Of a DNA stretch of 64,000 bases, positions 13,845-25,052 are shown in pieces. The first letter of the stretch is position 1, and each line of letters starts with the position of its first letter. The notes under the pieces were generated by a model. The model made no database searches. It saw only the letters and a program-made list of their open reading frames with translations, and was not told the DNA's origin. Location: the NCBI RefSeq assembly GCF_039555335.1, contig NC_092640.1:31874204-31938203 (forward strand). Direction: 5' to 3'. The position numbers and the translations under genes were made by a program. The stretch is from Amphiura filiformis (taxonomy: Eukaryota > Echinodermata > Ophiuroidea > Amphilepidida > Amphiuridae).

Positions 13845-14174
13845 CAGCGGCGTAGCTGGGATTTTTTCCAAGTGAGCCTGTATGGGGCGGGGCCCAAACC
13901 ACCAAATATCCCTGCACTGGGGGGGGGGCCCAAATAGACAATTTTTGCCAGGCTTATTGAATATAATCGTATGGTATTGCATATCGTATGGATTCTCCAT
14001 CTCTCTACCCCTCTTCTCCCTCTCTTCCCCTCTCTCTCCTCTCTTTTTTCTTCTTTCTCCCTCCTTTTACCTCTTTTTTCCTTGCACTAGGGGGCGGGGG
14101 TCCAAATAGGCAAATTTTGCCAGAGGGCAATTGCCCCCCCCCCGGCCCCCCCCCCCCCCCGCAGCTACGCAAAT
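13845..14174. mobile_element. Nested small element with poly-G/poly-C tracts
   Basis: Imperfect inverted ends GCGTAGCTG and CAGCTACGC enclose long G runs (near 13,920) and C runs (14,127-14,160) and a CT-rich tract. The direct repeat AACTGATCA occurs at 13,836-13,844 and 14,175-14,183, consistent with a 9-bp target duplication. It sits inside the 2.7-kb element, so it inserted later. The C runs could form G-quadruplexes on the minus strand. Confidence 0.6.
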
Positions 14175-15590
14175 AACTGATCATGTTTATAGCACGATGA
14201 GGATCTTTCATCACGTGAGTGATTAATTATTTGATTTCATCATCACCGTGATCATCGGACCAATGTGTTGAAATTTGCTTCTCCTCAAAACAACTTTGCC
14301 CGACAATCTTACATGCAATTGGGCAATATTTTTAACAAAACTTAACAAAACAAAACATAATAGGCCTATTATGCTGTATGTTTTATGATCAAGCAAACTG
14401 TTTGGAACACACTTCCAAATAACCTTCGTAACGGCCCCAGACAATTCGTTATTTAAACGCCAGCTTAAAACCAATCTTTATAAATTGATTGTTTTTATGT
14501 TTGTTTGTAAATTTCGTGCTTTACGCGCTTTGAGTTCCTCATCAGAGATTTTGCCTTATAAGAACCATTCATTATCATTGTTAACTTAAACAGGTTTTTG
14601 TTTTTTAACAAAAACCTGTTCAAGCAATTATTTAAAATGGCTTGCCTAAAAACAGAATAACTTGGATGTTAATACTTGACGTAGTGTTTCAATTGTCACG
14701 AAGGTGACTGGGTATGGTGCCTTTTGTTTGTGTTTGTTTGAAACTGCTTTTGGAAACCCACCGAAAGCCATAGGCCCTAATGAAGCAGCCAAAACAATAC
14801 CAGGTTAAACATGGAAGTTTATAAAAACCTATTAAATAACCTTAAGGGAAAAACATTTGTGGCAACAATAAGCCTTGCATTGGAAGTCATGGTTAAAGTG
14901 TGTTGAGTACCACCCCAAAGTTTCCCTACATACACCCCCACTACCCACCTCGCACACCTCTGCACCCACCCCACCCCATAGACCTACATGTACATGATAT
15001 TAGATAATAATATATAGCATATACATTTAGGTATACGCCTACATGTCAAATTAAAAACAAACCCGAACACAAGTCTGAAGGGTGTAATGAAAATGGCAAC
15101 CCGCGATGGGGGCGGGGGGGGTAGGTCATACAAAATTCACCTGGAGATAGGAGGGACAGAAGATTAAAATCCCGTATAATAACACGCTAATTTTTCTAGG
15201 TTTGGACCGTGGATTTTCCCATGGACCTCAAGCGTGCGTCTCTTTTAAGAGAAAATATGGACTGACCTAGGTAAACAAACAAACAGACAGACAAAATGGT
15301 TTTCATAATCATGGAATCCATATGAATTGAAATTGCAGGCTATCACGGGAGCAAATTTTTAAAATTCACCTCATTTACCAGAAAACCCAATTGGGGATTT
15401 GGGCTACTAAATCGCTGGTCGGGCAATATTTGCTTTTCAATGGAAAATTACCCTGGATGACAACAATGAAAATATCGACTATTTCTGCTGGTTGCTCACG
15501 AGATAAAAGTACTGAGTTTGACATTTTCGGAGCATGAAGGGAAAAAGGGTAAAATAAAAACGGACATTCTGACAAAACTATAATATATAG
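14175..15590. other. Interior of the 2.7-kb element
   Basis: No coding sequence, transposase motif or RNA gene was recognised. It contains a foldback at about 14,595-14,621 (AGGTTTTTGTT facing AACAAAAACCT) and a C-rich pyrimidine stretch near 14,930-14,980. Confidence 0.4.
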
Positions 15591-17099
15591 ACCCACACGA
15601 TGTGCGTTACAGAGGTGGAAAATATCTTTCTTTAGCAAACTATATTAGTTTGAGACGCTAAAAAACCAATTCCGTAAAAAGCTCGCGGGCGAATTCAAGG
15701 CCTGTAAAAATCAAAAATATCACACTAAAAGACACAATTTGATGCTTAATTTTAAAACCAGGATTTAAAAAAAAATATATATCCAAGCACCAAGTTTTTA
15801 ACTGACATTACTGAAGAAAAAAAAAAATTGCTTTATATTTGACCGAGAAAATTAATTTCATAGCAAAAAGGTGTATCTCTGAATTGTGCTGAGTTTAACA
15901 TGTATCGATCGACTTTAGCGCGACTAAGCATTTCTAAAGAATCGGTTGTCCAGGTGGCTGACTGAATGGGCATAATGCGACGACCTGTACACCCAACCAC
16001 GGAAAGCCTACAGAAAATTGTTTTTACAGTATATTCAGCTCTTATGCAGCCACAACAAATTGCATAAACGGCCCAAGATCATATTAGTTGTTGGTAACTT
16101 GAAAGAGACGTTAAAAATAAAAACAAACAAACAATATTGGTTTACTGTAAACAATGGGCAGTATACATGCTTATGCCAAAAACAACGCAGGAATCAGTTG
16201 CGACACATAAAGTTAAAGTGAGAAAACTATTTAAAAGCGTAATACAATGTGTGTGTACTTTAAGTTCTTCATTGGCCGCAATGTTATGGAGCAGTACCTA
16301 AGCAAAGACAAGCAGCTGCATTAGAACCCACTTTAATTAAGAACGATATTGTAAAGACAATTAATTATTTAATACCATACGTGTATTTATTATTAGATAT
16401 TATTACACAGTTACCATTTATATGCCATTGTTCGAGCAAATGGACAAGATTATGGTTTCATTGTTATATTATTTTATAACGCAAAGCCAATGTAGCAAAA
16501 TGGAAATATGACTTTTAAATATAAAATTAACTGATCTGACTAAATTGCACACTTGTTTGATATAAACTGAAAAAAATTAGACAAAATAGTTACCGATAGA
16601 AATATCAAGGCTAGAATTGTCATGTCTAGTTTATAGTGTTAAGTTTTGGATCGTGTATCCGCAAGTGTATATCTGAAACCACATGAGTACGCTTTTTACT
16701 AGTAATAGCAAACTGTAATAGCATAAATATTTACCCACTTGATCGAGATGACATCAAAACCACTACGAGTGTAAAAGGTGTTGAGAGGAACGTCCTTGAG
16801 TATGTCTTGATGTATAATTTGAATAAACAATCTTTCAAAAATATTATTGTTTTGGATTTGATATACATATATCATATGCGTCTTGTAAAAATATTGTCAT
16901 TACACCAGAAGAGATGATATCATTTCACAAAGACTTGAGTGTTTGCAAAATACTTGAGCGCCATGTCATTATTATGTAATGTATTCCCCATATAGTATGC
17001 TTTATTTCTGATAGAAGTACTTGATTTGATTTCAAATAAAAGCTTATCGTCATCACCGTTAGCGCTAACCCTACTTTAGTAATACATAAAATGCAAATA

Positions 17100-17689
17100 T
17101 GTGACCCGGCAGCACAAATGAGCCGTAAATTTCCTAAATTGTATTCTGAGTTACGGTGTAAAATGTGTACGAAGGTAATATTCATAGGTAATTTAAGCTG
17201 GCCCGACATCCGTCTCATTTTGATAGTCAAAAACTAATCAATAATCCTATTGTTGAAGTGGATAATAAGCTTCTACCTTAGATGGCTATAGAACTTTTAA
17301 AGCTCTGGTCTTTGTTTGCTTATATTGCTAAATCCTGTTCAAGTGGTGGGTTACCAGGCATTGTATTTTGTACAGGTATGCATAACCAACAATTAACAAT
17401 GAGAGAACTTTCTTAAACCTCGTTGACTTGGGGATGATTTGAAATGACCGCCAATTATAACTGTTTGATATTTATTGCCAACAATGTGGAAAAAGAGACA
17501 CATGTAAAAACGTAAAAAGCTATAGTTTTGTTGAAGGAGCAAAGTTTAACAAACCATAACCCCGCTTCTGGATATCGTTTGAAGTCAAATGATATACCAT
17601 TTTAAGTGTATGATGTTTATTTTTAAACACGAAATAAAACAAAATTGACTGGGGAGGAATTTACGGCTCATTCGCCGTGGACGGTCACA
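17100..17689. mobile_element. 590-bp MITE with TA target site
   Basis: Ends TGTGACC and GGTCACA, followed inward by GAGCCGTAAATTTCC facing GGAATTTACGGCTC, and flanked by TA duplications (17,098-17,099 and 17,690-17,691). Copy 1 near 7530 reads straight across the site. TA duplication fits a Tc1/mariner-type MITE. Non-coding. Confidence 0.8.
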
Positions 17690-17876
17690 TATGGAAAACA
17701 AAACATATATTTGCATCATGGAGGTGAAATCTTATATACGAGAGGTGTAAGGGGAAAGAATTAATGTTTTGTCTTGTATTTTGTATTCAAGATATAGTTT
17801 TAAAAGTAGACAGTATCATCAACCAATGGTGCGTTTGGAAGAGGCAGGGTTTTTATAAGCACCAAAATGGATGAAG

Positions 17877-18225
17877 CACCTAGGTTTCATTATCATTGAG
17901 GTATAGGACTTTTTATTTTTTCGGAGAAGAGCAGGTAGGGCAACTACTTGATTATATTTCTACATGTTCATACTACATACTCTGAAAATTTTAGAAAATT
18001 CGCACGAGTCCGTTTTTTTAATCACATTTTTTTTCCTTATAAGGAGGTGATAGCGCCCTCAACGGGCACTCTTCCCATAGGGCTACATGTAAAGACCAGT
18101 TATAGGCAAATGACCCTAAAATAAAATGGACTCGTGCGAATTTCCTCAAATTTTGCATATGATGTAGATTTAACATCTGGAATGTAATGCAAGTGATGTC
18201 GTTGCTGCCCCAGACCAAGGTGGAA
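17877..18225. mobile_element. Inverted-repeat insert of about 350 bp
   Basis: Present in copy 2 only; copy 1 near 7712 runs uninterrupted from ATGGATGAA into the A-rich stretch. Inverted pairs include AAATTCGCACGAGTCC near 17,996 against GGACTCGTGCGAATTT near 18,128. The ends CACCTAGGT and ACCAAGGTG are imperfectly complementary. The exact boundary is uncertain by a few bases. Confidence 0.65.
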
Positions 18226-19612
18226 GAAAAAACATTTAAATACTTTCTTTATCCTTGTTTAATGTCAAAAATGTGTACAAGATTTCAAAGAAAAAACGAC
18301 AAAATGGTACATTTCAAAGATCAAAGATATAAAAGTTCACAAATTGCATGAAAATGCCACTTCGTTATAGCTTTCTTGAGCCATGTGGCATTTTCACCCT
18401 CAAAAGGCCAAGAAACTGGTCCAAAACTGGAAGAAAGTTTGAGTTAGTAACATTCACACTTTTTCAGCTGAATAAACCTATACTTATGTATTAATTAGTC
18501 TACGTATTTTCAAATATAAAAATGTCCTGGGTTCACACCCTTTAACATGATAAGGATTAAACATACAGTACTCGTACAAGTACAAGTTTTAATCACCGGG
18601 GGAATCCCCTGCTTTTCAAAGGATATGATAGGATTAAGGTTAATATACCGTAGTTCATGAGATTAAAAAATTGTAATAAAGTTGAATTCGTTACTTTAAA
18701 AAGAATTATATAAAATGATGAGGGTTCTGTGAGTGAAACCTACAGGTATGTAATAGTCTGTTCTCTTGTGTATAGAGCGGGAGTGGATATCTACATCAAT
18801 GTGAATATACAAGCTCTACGGTATTTTTAGTAGGTGTTCATCTAATATTAATACGTTATAAGTTTTCTTAATTTGATAAGATGATCTTGATTTCTTTACA
18901 GCTAGTGAACAGTTGTATATATTCCTGTGAGTGTATATTTTTGATTATAATCTAGTCAGCCATTGAAGTTAACATTCGTAACAGAGAATGATATTGAAGC
19001 GAATCGTAATTCCAACCATTCTATGAAAGCGGTACCATACGCGTTTTTCCTGATACCAGGTTTGCCTTTAACAGTAATTTGTTTTGACTTCAAGTAACAG
19101 CTCACCGGAGACAGAATTCAAGGAGTCAACCCTGATCAGAATTGGAAACTAAGCGATTACTTGTGGATTTTAGTCAAGTTTTACCGTTTTAACATGAAGG
19201 AAGTGAAAAATGCCTGCAACTGTCCGTTGCCAATTCAAGCTGTCTAGTTAATCTTGACAATTTATAGAATGACCCGAGGAGTTTGTTAAATTTGTTTTAA
19301 ATCATTCTAGCTTGTATAGTCTTTAAAGCATGCATGGTGTTCTTTGGGCATGCAGTAGGTATATATATATATTAGTATTATGGTTACGAGTAGATAAGAG
19401 GATATAACATTGCAGACATTGTGAGAATACCTTCGCTAAAATCACGTGATAATTCCAATTCTCATCAATTACTATGGACTAATGTAATTGGAGTTTGTGT
19501 GTAATGACATCTCTGGAAGTCGGGTGGTGTTGGTAAAGCCAAAGCTTTAAAGACCCATTCAGTGATCTCAGCGAAAGTGTGAAAAGATAAAAATTATTCG
19601 TAAATTGCTTAA

Positions 19613-20270
19613 GGGCTGGGGTATGAACGTTTGGACAGTATTTATTGTGGGACATTAGAGCACATCAGACATATCGAATTGCATTCTGAATACGAAGAAT
19701 GTCATTCTGATATCAAATAATTTTGATTTTTGAAATTCGCAATTTAATACACATTTTATGGCAAATCATTAAAATTGATATTTTTGATATTTAACAGTAC
19801 TTGAAGTAAACTTTATAAATCTGATGATATAATACTTAAAGTGTATGTAGATGGGATGAAAAGCCGACGATCAATTGAAAGTTTTGACCTTTCGTATTGA
19901 AGATATGGATTTTTTTTCCCAAAACACCAAAAAAAAATTAGGTCTTTTTGGGAAAAAATCCATATCTTCAATATGAAAGGTCAAAATTTTCAATTGACCG
20001 TCGGCTTTTCCTCCTGCTACATACACTTTAAGAATATGTCATAAGATTTATATAATTTACTTCGAGTACTGTTATATATCAAAATTTGAAAAATATCAAA
20101 TTTTTATAATTTGTCATAAAATTTGTATTATATTGTGATTTTCAAAAATGAAAATTATTTGATATCAGAAAGACATGCTTCGTATTCAGAATGCAATTGA
20201 TAGGTCTGAGGTGCTCTCATGTCCCACAAAAAATACTGTCGAAACGCAATAAACGCTCATTTTAGATCCC
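19613..20270. mobile_element. 658-bp palindromic MITE, TTAA target, piggyBac-like
   Basis: Flanked by TTAA at 19,609-19,612 and 20,271-20,274; copy 2 has the empty site near 9405. Almost the whole element is one inverted repeat centred near 19,935, where AAGATATGGATTTTTT faces AAAAATCCATATCTTC. The end sequence GGGCTGGGGTATGAACG recurs at 53,499 in a truncated copy. It is nested in the older TTAA MITE that starts at 19,551. Non-coding. Confidence 0.85.
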
Positions 20271-21167
20271 TTAAAGGTGAAGGATAAGTCATTCAAATTG
20301 ACATTTGGTATTTTTGAAATAAAAAATTTGGCAAAAAAAACCAAAAAGTTGAAGCCCAATTCAAATACAATGTAAATTACAGATTCATGTAAAATGCCTT
20401 ATTTTGTCTTAAATACACGGCTTTCGGCTAAACCACTAGCAGGCTATATTAGTACATCTATAACAATGACAAAGGTAACAAAATCTTAATTTTGATGATT
20501 TTTACGATCGTCTAGATGAGCAAATGAGTTGAGCAGGTACTTTTTGGCGTTATGATGTACTCTGTATGAATCATAATCATAATCATGCAAGAGTTTGTGT
20601 GTAATGACAGAGTGAAACCTCATTTGATCACAATAACAAATCATGTCAGATCTATTTTTGCATTGGGAAATTCCCATATGACACAGTATTATCATTATAT
20701 TACATGATACAAAAACAAACCCTGTTGTTGAATAAGGTAAATGCGAGAAGTAGCCATTAATAGAATGAGGATTTTGTAACTATTTGATTAAATTGTAAAC
20801 GTGATTTCGGGGTACATCTTTGCTAATTATGAAGTGAGCTGTGATCTATGAATTTGGTACCGGAACGTGTTCACAAAGTTGAGCACTTTGAGTTATTACT
20901 AAGGTCACTGAACGAAGGAGATATTGTGGAATCATCCCGAAAAGGGGGATTTATTTTGGTCTTCGTCGTCATGCTGATAACTGACTCAATAAGCTTCTAA
21001 GGTCTGTCAAGTGTAACGGAATTGAGAGCTGTTCCTGAACAGCAACAAGTGAATAGTGAAAGTAACGTATATTTGTGTGTCGTCATTGCCAAAGAATTTG
21101 TAATGCCGAAGAATTATAAAGTTGGAACTGATTATTAAAAAAGTTGTTCGGAACATTGAGTGTAATA

Positions 21168-21556
21168 CAGAGGATGATTTAAGCACTACCCAACACCCCA
21201 CTGGTTAACTGTGCAGTAGATCAGCAGTGTGAGTAACATGACACCACTGCTCTGCTATGCTACATAAAAGTGCATGGTTAAATTTGAATTTGTACAGTTA
21301 TATTTGCATTAAAAACGCTGTGAACATGCTGGTCGATTTCACATTTTATGTTATCTACAGAAGGTGTGAATTATCCTTTAAACACACATCACTTTAGTTC
21401 TGAAATCGACCAAGAAATAATGACACACGTACACACAATTCTAAAACAACATCTTTTGCACAGAATTCAATGGGATTTGAAAAGTAAAGTGGCAGTTGAA
21501 ACTCTAGTGATAACACTTTTGCAGTGCATGATGGGGCTTCCTTAAATCATCCTCTG
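21168..21556. mobile_element. 389-bp hAT-like MITE
   Basis: Terminal inverted repeats CAGAGGATGATTTAAG and CTTAAATCATCCTCTG are perfect over 16 bp. The flanks AGTGTAAT and AGTGTAAC are a near 8-bp duplication, and copy 2 has the empty site near 10,372. CAGAGG termini and an 8-bp duplication fit hAT. Short open frames inside are not recognisable proteins. Confidence 0.8.
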
Positions 21557-21905
21557 AGTGTAACATAACCTTACTTACATGTTTACTATAACTCCCTTTT
21601 TGTTCTTATATTTTTCATATTGTTAATTATTCCCTTTAATAATTTGCCAGAGCCTTTTGGTAAATGAGCCATCGAGATAAGAGTAAGAGTGCTGATACTG
21701 TTAACACCAAGCCTGTTTTATGTCAATTCAAATATATGTAATCAGTATCTCATGACGATGGTCTAGATGAAACTTCCCGGTAAAATCAAAAACAAATCTC
21801 GCTCAGTTTGGGAACGTGTTCCAGTTTTCTTTCACCTCCAAGCTCTGTGCTTAAAAGCTTTTATTCATGCAACTCAATTTTGAGTTTATCTAATATGAAT
21901 AGAAT

Positions 21906-22402
21906 GTAAAATAATTTTCTTTTGCACAAAACCAAAATATTTTACTCACTTGACGGTTTCGCCTATCATGGTCGATAGGCATCATCAGAATGATGTTGGA
22001 TGATCCTTACTTCCGGTAGGACGTATCCCGACTGTAGAGGGTGTATTTACAGCCAGGAGAGGATCATACACGTGACTGAGGTAGTGGGCCCCCTCGTCTC
22101 TATTCATGACATTGGGTCCTCGTCTCCTGATCCATATAGATTCTTTGACATATCTGGCATTTGCATCACACTCCTTGCTAAGAATTTTGGCATTGTCCCA
22201 ATTGATGATATGATTTTGTTGCACTGCGTGGTCTGTTATAGCTGACTTGGATTGTTCACTCGCTGATTGTTTTCGGGTTTGCCGGGTGTAATTTGATTTG
22301 GTTTTTGACACCCTGTCTGTCTCTTTCTGGTGTTCTTTTAGACGAGTCTCAAATTTTCTTCCCGTTTCACCAACATATGAGTGATTACAATTTGCGCATG
22401 GA
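21906..22402 (-). pseudogene. Inverted copy of the Penelope 3' tail (GIY-YIG fragment)
   Basis: On the minus strand this segment repeats the last roughly 137 codons and tail of the element downstream, with about one visible difference around AHYL. It is part of the element's architecture, arising during tandem or template-switched integration, not a separate gene. Confidence 0.9.
21944..21995 (-). ncRNA. Second hammerhead-like motif, in inverted tail
   Basis: Mirror copy of the motif at 25.0 kb on the minus strand: CTGATGA at 21,982-21,988, the same stem II, GAAA at 21,957-21,960 and GTC at 21,952-21,954. The core is intact. Confidence 0.7.
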
Positions 22403-22464
22403 GTGAGTAAAATATTTTGGTTTTGTGCAAAAGAAAATTATTTTACTGTATATCTACAAACCTG

Positions 22465-23508
22465 ATGAATCTATTTAGTGATTTGAGGAATAATTATGGA
22501 CAAGAATCTGTGAAACAACTACGTGATTTGGAAGGATTTGGCAAGAAAATCGCCCGACATAGAAATCATTTGGTATTCACACTCCGATGTAAAGAATTAC
22601 GCATCACACCTCGCAGTTTGCAACTAAAGTGCCCGATTAACACCTTGAACGCTAGGAACATCGTAGAAAAGGCAAAACAACAACTTGTTCGCGAACGCAT
22701 CCGTTTAATTAACAACAAATTAGAGTCACTAAAGGAAGGAAAATCGCGAGTTGAATCCGATTTGTTTTCGCGGTTGCCTGGAGATCTTGCGAATCAGGTG
22801 ACTGATCATGTGACCCGGAAGTCAGAAAGTGAACATGCCAAAACAAAATGTCGGCACATGAAAAAATTGGATCGCTTACAACAGCGAAACCAACCGAAGA
22901 AGAGGAGAAATACACCGGATAATGTGGAGTTGGGAGGCGAACAACTGAAGAAATGGGTGATCAACCTTTCTAAGAAAGAGCTCACCAAGCCACAAGAGAG
23001 TGTTTTGGCGAAAGGACTGAATTTTGCGCCGACTCCGGCTAAGCTTCCTTACGAAGATTACATCGTTGCTACAGAGCTAGCGTGCCGTAAGTTACCCAAA
23101 AATGAAGCTATTTTGCTTAGATCTGAAATGGCCGGGGCCATGCGTAGTTCGAAACCCCCTAAATCTAATATCACCAGGGAGGAAAGACGTGCTATCAATG
23201 AGCTCAAAAAAGATGAATCATTGCTTGTACTCCCTGCAGACAAAGGCAAAGCCACTGTTATTATGGAAGTGTCTGAATATGAGGACAAATTATCTGAGTT
23301 GTTGAATGATGAAAGAACCTATGAACAACTCCCTGCTGACCCTACTCAAAAGTACAAAAGAGAGCTAGTGGCTACTTTGAGTAAGCTTAAGAAAGAGGAA
23401 AAAATTACAAGATCTCAGTATGATCTCCTCTATCCTACGGCTGAAAATATACCCCGAATTTATGGTACCCCAAAATTCACAAGCCGGGTAACAAAGTTCG
23501 CCCGATAG
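22465..23508 (+). CDS. Penelope-like element polyprotein, N-terminal part (frameshifted)
   Basis: The first ATG of the frame is at 22,465, inside the 80-bp terminal repeat. The product is very basic and begins MNLFSDLRNNYGQESVKQL. It carries the N-terminal region typical of Penelope reverse transcriptases, including LPADKGKATVIM and YGTPKF before the RT core. The frame ends at 23,508 after FTSRVTKFAR, but the next frame over reads KIHKPGNKVRPIVDYTGS, the expected continuation. A single-base lesion near 23,464-23,475 therefore splits the polyprotein. As it stands the element cannot make a full-length protein without frameshifting. Confidence 0.9.
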   Translation: MNLFSDLRNNYGQESVKQLRDLEGFGKKIARHRNHLVFTLRCKELRITPRSLQLKCPINTLNARNIVEKAKQQLVRERIRLINNKLESLKEGKSRVESDLFSRLPGDLANQVTDHVTRKSESEHAKTKCRHMKKLDRLQQRNQPKKRRNTPDNVELGGEQLKKWVINLSKKELTKPQESVLAKGLNFAPTPAKLPYEDYIVATELACRKLPKNEAILLRSEMAGAMRSSKPPKSNITREERRAINELKKDESLLVLPADKGKATVIMEVSEYEDKLSELLNDERTYEQLPADPTQKYKRELVATLSKLKKEEKITRSQYDLLYPTAENIPRIYGTPKFTSRVTKFAR

Positions 23509-23561
23509 TCGATTACACCGGCTCAATCGGTTACCAGACATCGCGTGCTTTAGCTGATATT

Positions 23562-25013
23562 TTGGCTCCCTTAGTAGGTGGTACGGAGCACCATGTACGC
23601 AATTCAAAACATTTAGCTGAAGATATGGTAGAAGTAATGATCGAGGAAGGGGAGATTTTCAATTCACACGATGTTGTTTCGTTGTTCACGAACACTCCCA
23701 TAGACAAATCCCTTGAAGTCATTAAAACCCGACTAGAAAATGACACCACCTTGAAAGAAAGAACTCTACTCCCGGCTACAGATGTGATGACATTGCTTCG
23801 GTTTATCCTCACTACTACGTATTTTTTGTTCCGCGGGAAAATTTATAAACAGCGGTTCGGCGCTGCTATGGGCAGCCCGGTTTCCCCGGTGGTGGCTAAT
23901 TTATATTTAGAGTTCTTAGAACAGCATGCCTTAGCCACAGCTCCGCTAGATTGTAGACCTAGACTCTGGAAAAGATACGTCGACGACATATTGGAAATTG
24001 TTAAGGAAGACCAGGTCGATAACCTCACCAGTCATCTAAACCAGAGCGATCCAACAGGTAACATAAAATTCACGTATGAAAAAGAACATGAGGGCACTAT
24101 TCCATTTTTGGACACTCTAATAGTCAAAAAAGCAGATGGCTCGGTCAAGCTGTTAGTCTATAGAAAGGTCACTCACACTGACCAGTACCTAAATTTCGAC
24201 TCTCACCATCCCATACACCACAAACTAGGTGTAATTCGCACTCTGTTAGACAGAATGAACAGTGTGGTAACGGAAGACGAGGACAGAAAACAAGAAGAAG
24301 AGAAGATCAAGCAGGCGCTCGGGCGTTGTGGCTATCCTAATTGGTCCTTTAAGAAAGTGAAAGAAAAAATGCTTAACAAACAGAGCAAGCCCAACACCAA
24401 GAAAGATAGTAGCGATCGGACCAAGGGATTTGTCGTGATCCCGTACGTAGAGGGTCTCGCAGACAAAGCCAATAGGATCTTCCGGAAACACGGAATTGCC
24501 ACTGCTATGAAACCTAACACCACGCTCCGAAAAATACTGGTTCATCCCAAAGACAAAATAGACCCACTTAGCACAACTGACTGCGTTTATGAAATTCCAT
24601 GCGCAAATTGTAATCACTCATATGTTGGTGAAACGGGAAGAAAATTTGAGACTCGTCTAAAAGAACACCAGAAAGAGACAGACAGGGTGTCAAAAACCAA
24701 ATCAAATTACACCCGGCAAACCCGAAAACAATCAGCGAGTGAACAATCCAAGTCAGCTATAACAGACCACGCAGTGCAACAAAATCATATCATCAATTGG
24801 GACAATGCCAAAATTCTTAGCAAGGAGTGTGATGCAAATGCCAGATATGTCAAAGAATCTATATGGATCAGGAGACGAGGACCCAATGTCATGAATAGAG
24901 ACGAGGTAGCCCACTACCTCAGTCACGTGTATGATCCTCTCCTGGCTGTAAATACACCCTCTACAGTCGGGATACGTCCTACCGGAAGTAAGGATCATCC
25001 AACATCATTCTGA
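23562..25013 (+). CDS. Penelope-like element polyprotein, RT core plus GIY-YIG endonuclease
   Basis: This is the continuation of the upstream frame, with no ATG of its own at the listed start. Counting from 23,562, the RT motifs are DVVSLFTNTPI near residue 35, AAMGSPVSPVVANLYLE near 101, and the catalytic YVDD at 139-142. After a basic linker comes a GIY-YIG endonuclease with the cysteine pair in YEIPCANC, then SYVGETGRKFETRLKEHQ near residue 354. The C-terminus has the conserved DHAVQQNHIINWD and ESIWIRRRGPNVMNRD blocks. It stops at 25,013, just inside the hammerhead-like motif. No internal stop was seen. The enzyme is expected to copy its RNA by target-primed reverse transcription. Confidence 0.95.
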   Translation: MAPLVGGTEHHVRNSKHLAEDMVEVMIEEGEIFNSHDVVSLFTNTPIDKSLEVIKTRLENDTTLKERTLLPATDVMTLLRFILTTTYFLFRGKIYKQRFGAAMGSPVSPVVANLYLEFLEQHALATAPLDCRPRLWKRYVDDILEIVKEDQVDNLTSHLNQSDPTGNIKFTYEKEHEGTIPFLDTLIVKKADGSVKLLVYRKVTHTDQYLNFDSHHPIHHKLGVIRTLLDRMNSVVTEDEDRKQEEEKIKQALGRCGYPNWSFKKVKEKMLNKQSKPNTKKDSSDRTKGFVVIPYVEGLADKANRIFRKHGIATAMKPNTTLRKILVHPKDKIDPLSTTDCVYEIPCANCNHSYVGETGRKFETRLKEHQKETDRVSKTKSNYTRQTRKQSASEQSKSAITDHAVQQNHIINWDNAKILSKECDANARYVKESIWIRRRGPNVMNRDEVAHYLSHVYDPLLAVNTPSTVGIRPTGSKDHPTSF

Positions 25014-25052
25014 TGATGCCTATCGACCATGATAGGCGAAACCGTCAAGTGA
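25003..25052 (+). ncRNA. Hammerhead-ribozyme-like motif in Penelope 3' repeat
   Basis: Core elements are in order: CTGATGA (25,010-25,016), a stem II hairpin TGCCTATC/GATAGGC with loop GACCAT, GAAA (25,038-25,041), and GTC (25,044-25,046) as the cleavage triplet. Sequence before CTGATGA (TCATT) can pair with sequence after GTC (AAGTGA) with one bulged G, forming stem I. Stem III would be only about two base pairs, so activity may need a dimer. Hammerheads are known in the terminal repeats of Penelope-like elements; the identification here is by eye. Confidence 0.75.

Larger units (their letters stand above)
13230..15964. mobile_element. 2.7-kb DNA element with about 400-bp diverged inverted ends
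   Basis: The left end begins CAGTTAGCAACCTGG and the right end is the reverse complement of CAGTCAGCCACCTGG. Beyond the first 30 bp the arms (13,230 to about 13,640 and about 15,590 to 15,964) remain alignable with many substitutions and indels, for example AATTAATTTTCTCGG in both. The direct repeat AATG flanks it, and copy 1 has the uninterrupted site near 6205. No transposase frame is visible inside, so it is a non-autonomous or decayed element. It contains a smaller G/C-run element. Confidence 0.75.
7880..18350. repeat. Segmental duplication, copy 2
   Basis: Second copy of the duplicated unit, colinear with copy 1 but about 3 kb longer because of inserts: 8113-8561, 9343-9707, 13,230-15,964, 17,100-17,689 and about 17,877-18,225. 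It shares the 9343 MITE with copy 3 but not with copy 1, so copies 2 and 3 appear to have a more recent common ancestor. No intact host gene is recognised. Confidence 0.85.

Noticed and set aside
14005..14214. Proline/glycine-rich peptides on both strands
   Set aside because: Arise from poly-G/poly-C and CT tracts of the nested small element.
21985..22311. Separate minus-strand gene of 108 codons
   Set aside because: It is the inverted copy of the Penelope 3' coding tail.
22709..24998. Open frames antisense to the Penelope coding region
   Set aside because: Shadows of the real coding frames, with no domain.
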